Below are positions 8,297 to 14,543 of a stretch of 21,203 nt of DNA, one piece after another. The stretch comes from JBFWIW01 sp050253535 (GTDB taxonomy: Bacteria; Bacillota; Clostridia; Oscillospirales; Oscillospiraceae). The stretch covers positions 1 through 21,203 of the forward strand of contig JBFWIW010000054.1 of assembly GCA_050253535.1 (NCBI GenBank), in the 5' to 3' direction. Every line of letters starts with the position of its first letter. The stretch's first letter is position 1. The notes beneath the pieces are model-generated. The model ran no database searches, was not told the DNA's origin, and was given only the letters and a program-made list of their open reading frames with translations. A program made the translations under genes and the position numbers.

Positions 8297-10174
8297 ATGA
8301 ACAGGATTAATGTGCTTTTACCGCATGTGGCGGATCTCATCGCCGCCGGCGAGGTGGTCGAACGGCCTGGCTCCGTCATAAAGGAACTCATGGAAAACGC
8401 AATAGACGCGGGAGCGACAGCCCTCACCGTGGAGATTAAAAATGGCGGTATGACCTATATGAGGGTGACCGACAATGGCTGCGGAATGTCTCCTGAGGAT
8501 GCGGAGACGGCGTTTTTGCGCCATGCGACAAGCAAACTGCGGGATGAGCGCGGACTTGAGGCCATAGGTACGCTGGGTTTTCGGGGAGAGGCTCTCGCCG
8601 CCATAGCCGCGGTGTCGCGCGTGGAGCTTCTCACATGCGAGGCCGGGGCCGGAGAGGGGACGCGCATCGTCGTCGAGGGCGGGCAGGTATTGGATAAATC
8701 GCCCGTCGGCTGCCCTGACGGTACGACTATGATCGTTCGCGACGTCTTTTTCAACACGCCTGCCAGACTCAAATTTATGAAAAACGACAGGGCGGAGGGG
8801 ATGAACGTCTCGTCCGCCGTTCTGAGATGTGCCCTCTCCCATCCGGAGATATCGGTCAGGTATATTAAGGACGGAAAAGAAGAGTATCATACGCCGGGGG
8901 ACGGGATACCGGAGTCGTGTATATACAGCCTTCTCGGCCGCGAATTTGCCTCAAGCCTCATTGAAGTGCATGCTGAAGTGGAAGGCGTCAGGGTCTCAGG
9001 CTTTATATCCACGCCCGCGCGGGTAAAGGGGAATCGCGCAAACCAGTTTTTTTTCGTGAACGGACGCTTTATAAGATCGAAGACGCTTCAAGCAGCGCTT
9101 GAACAGGCGTATAAGAATTCGCTTTTGACGGGGCGGTTTCCTGCATGCGTATTGTATATCACGATGAGCTGCGCCTCCCTTGATGTGAACGTGCACCCGA
9201 CAAAGACAGAGGTCAAATTTTTAAATGAAAAGCGAGTTTTCGACAGTGTCTATTATGCAGGGCTTTCCGCCCTCGGCGGGGAGGTAAAACGCGAGAAGCT
9301 AAAACTCCCCGATGACACCGGAGCGTTGATGGCGCATACTCCAGTTCCCGATTCACCGGTGTACGCCTCGCGGAAAACGGGTTCGGCGGCGCCCGACACC
9401 GCCCCTTATAAGGGCGACACATTTTACAAGACCATGACAGCCGATACTTTTAAAAGCAGATACTCCGGCGGCGGGTTTAAAACCTCGATTGCGGCGAGAC
9501 CACAGAAAACCGGTTTTTCTCCTGTGCACGACAGAACAAAAATTAATTATCAGACAAGGCTTGACCTGCCGGAAGAGAATGCTCAGGTGCCCGAAATGAG
9601 GGAAGCCCACGAACCGTATAAAATAATCGGCGAGGCGCTGTCAACCTATATAATCGCAGAAAAAGGGGATACGCTAATACTCATAGACAAACACGCAGCC
9701 CATGAGCGGGTCATATTTGACAGGCTAAAGGCTGAAGAGGGGGACGTAATGCCGCAGATATTTGCTGTGCCTGTAGTCTGCGACATGGACCCCGAGGAAG
9801 CGGTGCTGCTCCTGGAAAATGCTGAGTTATTGCGTTCGCTGGGGTTTGAGATAGAGGAGTTCGGCGGCTCAAGTGTAATTTTGCGCGAGGCTCCTGCGGA
9901 GGTTGACACCGGAGATGTCCGCGCCATGCTGGACGCGGTTTGTGAAAAGCTTGCCCTTACGGGGAGAGTGGACGCCTCCGACGTAAAGGACGGGATCCTC
10001 GCTTCCGTAGCATGCAAGGCGGCCATAAAGGCGGGCAGGAGTTCTGAATTGGCGGAGATGCGCGCTGTTGTAGAGGCCGTGATTGAGGATGACGTGAAAT
10101 TCTGCCCGCATGGGAGACCCGTGGCGCTGGAGCTCACGCGCGAGATTTTGAACAAGAATTTTAAAAGGATATGA
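8297..10174 (+). CDS. mutL: DNA mismatch repair endonuclease MutL
   Basis: GHKL-ATPase that couples MutS to strand incision. The start is set at 8297 (MNRINVLLPHVADLIAAGEVV), where the family begins; the frame extends to 8198, but those residues have no family character. This gives 625 residues. ATP-site motifs: E30-N34 (ELMENAIDAGA), DNGCGM (60-65), ATSKL (78-82) and GTLGFRGEA (92-100). The C-terminal domain has the endonuclease motif as DKHAAHERVIFD (464-475), plus CKAAIKAG and CPHGRP metal-site segments, so it should nick DNA as in bacteria without MutH. The motif differs from DQHA-x2-E-x4-E at two places (Gln to Lys, last Glu to Asp). The middle (about 330-440) is a low-conservation linker. 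MiaA begins 4 bp after the stop, so the two are co-transcribed. Confidence 0.97.
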   Translation: MNRINVLLPHVADLIAAGEVVERPGSVIKELMENAIDAGATALTVEIKNGGMTYMRVTDNGCGMSPEDAETAFLRHATSKLRDERGLEAIGTLGFRGEALAAIAAVSRVELLTCEAGAGEGTRIVVEGGQVLDKSPVGCPDGTTMIVRDVFFNTPARLKFMKNDRAEGMNVSSAVLRCALSHPEISVRYIKDGKEEYHTPGDGIPESCIYSLLGREFASSLIEVHAEVEGVRVSGFISTPARVKGNRANQFFFVNGRFIRSKTLQAALEQAYKNSLLTGRFPACVLYITMSCASLDVNVHPTKTEVKFLNEKRVFDSVYYAGLSALGGEVKREKLKLPDDTGALMAHTPVPDSPVYASRKTGSAAPDTAPYKGDTFYKTMTADTFKSRYSGGGFKTSIAARPQKTGFSPVHDRTKINYQTRLDLPEENAQVPEMREAHEPYKIIGEALSTYIIAEKGDTLILIDKHAAHERVIFDRLKAEEGDVMPQIFAVPVVCDMDPEEAVLLLENAELLRSLGFEIEEFGGSSVILREAPAEVDTGDVRAMLDAVCEKLALTGRVDASDVKDGILASVACKAAIKAGRSSELAEMRAVVEAVIEDDVKFCPHGRPVALELTREILNKNFKRI

Positions 10175-10178
10175 TGTC

Positions 10179-11123
10179 ATGCCACCAAAAGCAGTCGTTA
10201 TAACCGGACCGACAGCGACGGGCAAGACGAAGCTGGGTGTCGTGCTCTCAAAGCTTATCGGCGGTGAGGTCGTGAGCGCCGATTCTATGCAGATTTACAA
10301 ACATATGGACATAGGGACGGCGAAACCTACCGTGAACGAGACGGAGGGCGTGCCGCACCACATGATAGATGTGGCAGAACCCTTTGAGAGTTATTCGGTG
10401 GCGCGGTATGTTGAGGAAGCGTCTAAATGTATCGATGACATACTCTCGCGTGGGAAGATGCCCGTTATTGTCGGCGGTACGGGCCTGTATATTGAATCGC
10501 TGATATCAGGCAGGAGTTTTGCAGAGAGCGGAGCCGACACAGGGCTGCGCCGTGAAATATCTGAATTGTATGACCGCATCGGCGGTGAAGAGATGAAAAA
10601 ACGTCTTGCGGAGTTCGATCCGGAGAGCGCCGCAAAATTCCATTCAAACGACAAAAAGCGTATAGTGAGAGCTTTTGAGATATACCGCGCGACAGGGAAA
10701 ACCGCATCCCGGCACAATGTTGAGACGATGGCCATCCCGCCGAGGTACGAAACCTGCCGGATCGCGCTGAATTTTTTGCAGCGGGCGGATCTATATGCCC
10801 GTATAGACTGCAGGGTCGATAAAATGATGAAAGCGGGGCTTACGGACGAAGTAAAAATGCTCCTGAGTATGGGAGTTCCTCCCTTCTGCACCGCAATGCA
10901 GGCCATCGGCTATAAGGAACTCGTTTCTGCGATAAGCGGGGAGGAAAGTCTTATGGAAGCCGTCCATGAGATAAAAACGGAGTCGCGCAGATACGCGAAA
11001 CGGCAGATTTCATGGCTTGGCCGCGACAAAGAGCTGCACTGGATACTCTGGAACAGAGAAGCGGATTTCGGGGTGGGGGTACGGGATTCGACAGCGTTTT
11101 TGGAAAAAACTGGTATAATATAG
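10179..11123 (+). CDS. miaA: tRNA dimethylallyltransferase MiaA
   Basis: Transfers the dimethylallyl group to A37 of tRNAs reading UNN codons, making the i6A that MiaB then methylthiolates. 314 residues, the normal length. The P-loop GPTATGKT is at 10-17. The catalytic Asp35 lies in SADSMQIYKHMDIGTAKP, followed by PHHMIDV and VGGTGLYIE. Toward the C-terminus, MQAIGYKEL and RRYAKRQISWLGRD form the tRNA-gripping region. The start is 4 bp after mutL, with AAAAGGA just upstream inside the mutL end. The usual hfq follower is not seen, because the assembly gap begins 132 bp later. A TGGTATAAT overlaps its last codons (11111-11119) and could serve the next gene, but no convincing -35 accompanies it. 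Confidence 0.97.
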   Translation: MPPKAVVITGPTATGKTKLGVVLSKLIGGEVVSADSMQIYKHMDIGTAKPTVNETEGVPHHMIDVAEPFESYSVARYVEEASKCIDDILSRGKMPVIVGGTGLYIESLISGRSFAESGADTGLRREISELYDRIGGEEMKKRLAEFDPESAAKFHSNDKKRIVRAFEIYRATGKTASRHNVETMAIPPRYETCRIALNFLQRADLYARIDCRVDKMMKAGLTDEVKMLLSMGVPPFCTAMQAIGYKELVSAISGEESLMEAVHEIKTESRRYAKRQISWLGRDKELHWILWNREADFGVGVRDSTAFLEKTGII

Positions 11124-11255
11124 CCGTCCGGACAGGTTTCGAGGTAAAACGATGGACTGTCCGAGAACAGAAATAATTTGAAAAAGACGGCCGAATGTGT
11201 TACAACCGGGTTAATGATTTCCGGCGGCCGCCTTACGAAAGGACGGCCAATATGA
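11124..11255 (+). promoter_or_regulatory. Leader and likely start codon of a gene lost in the second gap
   Basis: After miaA there is an inverted repeat CGGACAG...CTGTCCG (11129-11135 and 11157-11163, 21-base loop) with no T-run. GAAAGGA (11237-11243) lies 8 bases before an ATG at 11252, and one base later the N run begins. This looks like a real ribosome site and start. The simplest reading is that it starts the HlyD-like gene whose 3' part reappears at 11356, but a different gene is possible because the gap length is unknown. Confidence 0.45.
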
Positions 11256-11355
11256 NNNNNNNNNNNNNNNNNNNNNNNNNNNNNNNNNNNNNNNNNNNNN
11301 NNNNNNNNNNNNNNNNNNNNNNNNNNNNNNNNNNNNNNNNNNNNNNNNNNNNNNN
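11256..11355. other. Scaffold gap (100 N)
   Basis: Exactly 100 unknown bases between the miaA contig and the division-cluster contig. The true distance is unknown, and so is whether the two pieces are adjacent in the genome. Confidence 0.98.
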
Positions 11356-12258
11356 CGGGCATCCGAAATGCGTGAGACAGAACTCAAAATTTCACAGATT
11401 GAGACAATGCTGATGGATGACGATTCCGAAGAGTCAATGGACGCCGCGGCTGCAAGCAGCGTTGAGATGCTCTCCTACGCGGTGAAAAGCAGCGATCTTT
11501 CCTCTATAGATGAAATATGTTCGAATGTGGATGCCTATGTGTTCCGCAGCAGAACACAGTACACTGATGAAGAGCTTCGGGATGAACTGGATACCATGGA
11601 AGCAAAGCTGGACAGGCTGGCGAGCGACTCCAGTACCGATACGGTATCTATGACGGCAGCGATGCCGGGCGTATTTTCATCGGTGATGGACGGCTTTGAG
11701 AATGTTGGGCCTGAGGACATAAAAAACCTAACGCCTACGTCGCTCGTCGCAATATTTACTGATTCTAACAAGTTAAGCAAGAATAGCCTGGGGAAACTGA
11801 TAACTGGTATAAAATGGTATTATGCCGCCATCATGGACACGGAGGATGCAAAAATACTCTCCGACAGCGCGGAACTGGCCTTTTTTGGGGAGTATAACGG
11901 TACACTCAGGATGAATGTAGAGAGCGTAGGCATGGATGCGGGCGGCAGGTGTGTTGTGGTTTTTTCTTCGGGCATGGCTATATCAGACATAGCAGGCGTG
12001 AGGACCGTTTCGGCGACTGTTGAATTCGAGACAGTGACGGGCATACTTGTCCCTAAGGAGGCCATGCATGTCGACGAGAACGGGCAGAAATATGTATATG
12101 TACTCTCCGGGCTTCAGGCGCAGCGGGTCGACGTTACCATAACCGGTGAAATCGATGATTGTTACATAACAGGGAGTAAAAGCGGCGGCCTTTTGAACGA
12201 GAGCGCGGAGATCATCGTCAAAGCAAACGGCCTCTATGACGGTAAGGTGGTGCGATAG
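11356..12258 (+). CDS. HlyD-like (membrane fusion/adaptor) protein, 5' end lost in gap
   Basis: The frame is open from the gap edge, so the ATG at 11368 need not be the start. About 300 residues remain. The first half is helical and acidic, consistent with the end of a coiled-coil hairpin. The second half has the adaptor barrel: SATVEFETVTGILVPKEAMHVDENGQKYVYVLSG matches the LxVPxxAv-x(8)-VyVl pattern of membrane fusion proteins, and it ends in SAEIIVKANGLYDGKVVR. A missing N-terminus should hold a membrane anchor. HlyD-like proteins of this type sit just upstream of ylmE-sepF in Clostridia, as I recall, although no transporter gene is nearby. That position suggests an envelope or division-linked role instead of drug efflux, but this is inference. 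The stop is 189 bp before yggS, and that space holds repeat copy B. Confidence 0.72.
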   Translation, partial: RASEMRETELKISQIETMLMDDDSEESMDAAAASSVEMLSYAVKSSDLSSIDEICSNVDAYVFRSRTQYTDEELRDELDTMEAKLDRLASDSSTDTVSMTAAMPGVFSSVMDGFENVGPEDIKNLTPTSLVAIFTDSNKLSKNSLGKLITGIKWYYAAIMDTEDAKILSDSAELAFFGEYNGTLRMNVESVGMDAGGRCVVVFSSGMAISDIAGVRTVSATVEFETVTGILVPKEAMHVDENGQKYVYVLSGLQAQRVDVTITGEIDDCYITGSKSGGLLNESAEIIVKANGLYDGKVVR

Positions 12259-12261
12259 TTT

Positions 12262-12405
12262 GAAAGTGTTTATACTATCAAAATTAATGTCCCGATTTAT
12301 CCCCGCCAGCGGCGGGAAGCGAAATTGATGTAAGTTTGCATAAAACAAACTTGCCCGCCGCTTTCGCGGCTGCCGCAATGAATTCACCTCCCGTACAGGG
12401 GAGGC
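12262..12405 (+). repeat. Dispersed intergenic repeat, copy B (after the HlyD-like gene), best preserved
   Basis: It begins 3 bases after the HlyD-like stop. It contains several self-complementary parts: CCCCGCC-AGC-GGCGGG (12301-12316), AAGTTTGCATAAAACAAACTT (12332-12352), CCGCCGC-TTTC-GCGGC(TG) (12356-12372) and CCTCCC-GTACAG-GGGAGG (12387-12404). The whole would fold into a chain of hairpins in RNA. Copies A and C align with it in the same orientation relative to their upstream gene. Confidence 0.7.
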
Positions 12406-12410
12406 TTTCT
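12387..12410 (+). terminator. Weak terminator-like hairpin before yggS
   Basis: CCTCCC/GGGAGG is a perfect 6-bp GC-rich stem with a 6-base loop, followed by CTTTCT. The T-run is poor, so termination would be partial. A TATAAT follows at 12412-12417 but has no -35 element at the right distance. Confidence 0.3.
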
Positions 12411-12447
12411 ATATAATGTTTAGAGCGCAGGTGCGTGGGAGGTCAGC

Positions 12448-13155
12448 ATGAGCATAGCAGAAAGTGTAAAAGAGGTGCGGGAGAGAGTCTGGAGGGCGGC
12501 GGTCCGCTCCGGAAGGAGCGCGGAGGATATAATTCTGGTTGCCGCATCGAAGATGAATTCCGCCGAAAGAGTGCGCGAGGCGTTTGGAGCCGGTATACTC
12601 GTCTTTGGAGAGAATCGTGTGCAGGAAATGTTGGAAAAAACCCGGCTGGGCGCTTATAAAGGTGCCGAGATTCACATGATAGGAAGCCTCCAGAAAAACA
12701 AGGTGAGAAATGTAGTCGGCCTGTGCAGCCTGATTCAGTCGGTCGACTCATCAGAGCTTATGGAGGCGATAGCAAAGCGGGCCGTATCGGAAGGAATAAC
12801 GCAGGATATACTTATTGAAGTTAACATAGGCAGGGAGGAATCGAAGTCCGGAGTAATGGCCGAAAGGCTCCCGGAAATACTGGCTTTTGCGTCGGAACTG
12901 TCAGGCGTTTCGGTAAAGGGACTGATGGCGATACCGCCTGCCGGCGAGTCGACAATTAAAGCGCGGAATTATTTTGAAGAGATGAGAAAGCTTTTTGTTG
13001 ACACAGAAGCAAAAAAATACGATAATGTCAGCATGAAAATTCTGTCCATGGGCATGAGCGACGATTTTGAAGAAGCGATACTTGCCGGCGCGAATATGGT
13101 TCGCGTCGGTTCAGCCATATTTGGAGAGCGGGCTTACCCCGCGAAGCAGCAGTGA
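12448..13155 (+). CDS. yggS: YggS/YlmE family PLP-binding protein
   Basis: 235 residues from an ATG behind GGGAGG. It is a single-domain fold-type III PLP protein (COG0325) that buffers free PLP and affects amino-acid and vitamin B6 balance; no catalytic reaction is established. The PLP lysine is K35 in VAASKMNS. Other family marks are FGENRVQEM, HMIGSLQKNKVRNV, the central LIEVNIGREESKSG and the phosphate-binding end SMGMSDDFEEAI...VRVGSAIFG. The usual HFIGxLQxNK is kept except for minor changes. It is the ylmE position of the ylm-divIVA cluster and lies 45 bp upstream of sepF. Unlike the racemase-fold protein at 7086, this one keeps its lysine, a useful contrast within the same window. Confidence 0.95.
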   Translation: MSIAESVKEVRERVWRAAVRSGRSAEDIILVAASKMNSAERVREAFGAGILVFGENRVQEMLEKTRLGAYKGAEIHMIGSLQKNKVRNVVGLCSLIQSVDSSELMEAIAKRAVSEGITQDILIEVNIGREESKSGVMAERLPEILAFASELSGVSVKGLMAIPPAGESTIKARNYFEEMRKLFVDTEAKKYDNVSMKILSMGMSDDFEEAILAGANMVRVGSAIFGERAYPAKQQ

Positions 13156-13200
13156 TGTTTGAGTACATCTTAAACAATAATTTGCCGGAGGGTGAGATAT

Positions 13201-13674
13201 ATGGGATTTTTGGACGAGCTTAAAAAACTAACGCGGCCTTATGACGATGATGACGATGAATTTGAAGATTTCACCCCGAAAGCGCCGGAAAAGATACCCG
13301 TTACGCCGAAAGCGCCGTCACCTGCCATCGGGCGCAGCACATACGGTGGTTTTGAGGAGAGGCGGGAAGGAAATAAGGTCGTAAACATACATGCTACAAC
13401 CCAGCTGCAGGTAGTGCTTGTAAAGCCGGAGCGCTTTGAGAACGCGGCGGAGATCGCCGATCATCTCAGGGAAAAACATACTGTGGTCCTTAACCTTGAG
13501 CAGACCAACAAAGATATCGCCCGCCGCCTCGTCGACTTTTTGAGCGGCGTCGCCTATGCGCAGGACGGCAAGATAAAGAAAGTGGCGGTGAACACCTATA
13601 TTATAACGCCGTATAACGTTGACCTTCTCGGTGACCTTATAGACGAGCTTGAGAACAACGGGCTTTATTTTTAA
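13201..13674 (+). CDS. sepF: Cell division protein SepF
   Basis: 157 residues. I choose the ATG at 13201, 9 bases after GGAGG, over an in-frame GTG at 13192 that overlaps the ribosome site. SepF polymerises and tethers FtsZ to the membrane in Gram-positives. The N-terminal MGFLDELKKLTRP is the amphipathic membrane-binding helix. A disordered acidic and proline-rich linker follows (about 14-55, beginning with five consecutive Asp). The folded SepF core (about 62-150) contains VVNIHATTQLQVVLVKPERFENA, the VVLNLEQTNKDIARRLVDFLSG motif and VAVNTYIITP. It lies 45 bp after yggS and 34 bp before divIVA, a tight operon. Confidence 0.95.
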   Translation: MGFLDELKKLTRPYDDDDDEFEDFTPKAPEKIPVTPKAPSPAIGRSTYGGFEERREGNKVVNIHATTQLQVVLVKPERFENAAEIADHLREKHTVVLNLEQTNKDIARRLVDFLSGVAYAQDGKIKKVAVNTYIITPYNVDLLGDLIDELENNGLYF

Positions 13675-13708
13675 CAGCTTACCTTACAGCAGAAAGGATT
13701 GAGGGATA

Positions 13709-14467
13709 ATGTACACACCCCAGGATATCCAGAACAAGGAATTTACAAAGGCGGTATTCGGCGGTTATGATATGACTGCCGTTGACGATTTTCTTGAGGC
13801 GCTGACGGAGGATTACTCTGCTCTATATAAAGAAAACGCGATTTTGAAAAGCAAAATAAAGGTTTTGGTCGAAAAGGTGGAGGAATACCGTTCCACGGAG
13901 GACTCCATGCGTATGGCACTCCTTACGGCGCAGAAGATGGGCAACGATCTCCTGAAAGAGGCCGAGCAGAAAAAACACACAATGCTCGAGGATGCCGAAA
14001 ATATGATGAAGAGTAAGATGACCGACCTCGCAAAAGAGGTCGAGCTCGAGGAATTCAGGCTGAGCGCGGCAAAGGAAAAGACGCGCGAGTTTGTACGGGC
14101 CTCCCGCCAGATCATCACAAATCATGAGGAGTTTCTGGTAAAGCTTGACGGGCTAATACCCGAGCCGCAGCCGGAGCTCGAAAAACCGTCTCCCGCTCCC
14201 GGGGAGGACGCCGCTGCCAAAGAGGGCGAGATATTAGACACGGCTAAGCAGATTGATGAGGTCGTCTCAAAGCTCGTAGCCGAGGAAGATGCCGAGGATA
14301 ATAAACCGGATGCTGACGGAAAATATGACGATGAGGGCAGGCCGACAAAGCTCTTCAGGCCCGTCAAAACGACAGACGAAGAAGAGGACGACGAGCCTCT
14401 GACCCCGAGGCCGAAATTCGATTTTAAAGATCTCAAGTTCGGAAAAAATTACGACGGAGAAGAATAA
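13709..14467 (+). CDS. divIVA: Septum/pole-targeting coiled-coil protein DivIVA
   Basis: 252 residues. DivIVA binds negatively curved membrane at septa and poles and recruits division-site and other pole proteins. The N-terminal domain YTPQDIQNKEFTKAVFGGYDMTAVDDFL is plainly DivIVA. F17, which inserts in the membrane in B. subtilis, is kept, while the next residue, Arg18 in B. subtilis, is Gly here. Heptad-like coiled coil runs from about 30 to 150. The C-terminal 100 residues are acidic and probably disordered (many Glu/Asp), ending DFKDLKFGKNYDGEE. The start lies behind AAAGGA and GAGGG. The gap from sepF is only 34 bp, where many Firmicutes carry ylmG and ylmH. Confidence 0.93.
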   Translation: MYTPQDIQNKEFTKAVFGGYDMTAVDDFLEALTEDYSALYKENAILKSKIKVLVEKVEEYRSTEDSMRMALLTAQKMGNDLLKEAEQKKHTMLEDAENMMKSKMTDLAKEVELEEFRLSAAKEKTREFVRASRQIITNHEEFLVKLDGLIPEPQPELEKPSPAPGEDAAAKEGEILDTAKQIDEVVSKLVAEEDAEDNKPDADGKYDDEGRPTKLFRPVKTTDEEEDDEPLTPRPKFDFKDLKFGKNYDGEE

Positions 14468-14479
14468 ACAAGAAAAAGG

Positions 14480-14517
14480 GGCTGTCCCGAAAGGAAATGT
14501 TTCCTCTCGGGACAGCC
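14480..14517. terminator. Strong hairpin between divIVA and ileS, T-run on the minus side
   Basis: GGCTGTCCCGA...TCGGGACAGCC forms an 18-bp stem with a single mismatch and a 2-base loop. On the plus strand it is followed by TGAAAAAAG, with no T-run. On the minus strand it is followed by CCCCTTTTTCTTG, so it has the form of a terminator for antisense transcription. On the plus transcript it could act as an RNA-stabilising or partial stop element. Confidence 0.55.
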
Positions 14518-14543
14518 TGAAAAAAGAGGAGAAACAAAGAGAG

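Noticed and set aside
11111..11119. Extended -10 TGGTATAAT at the miaA end as a promoter for the next gene
   Set aside because: No -35 element at acceptable spacing, and the downstream gene is hidden by the gap; mentioned under miaA only.
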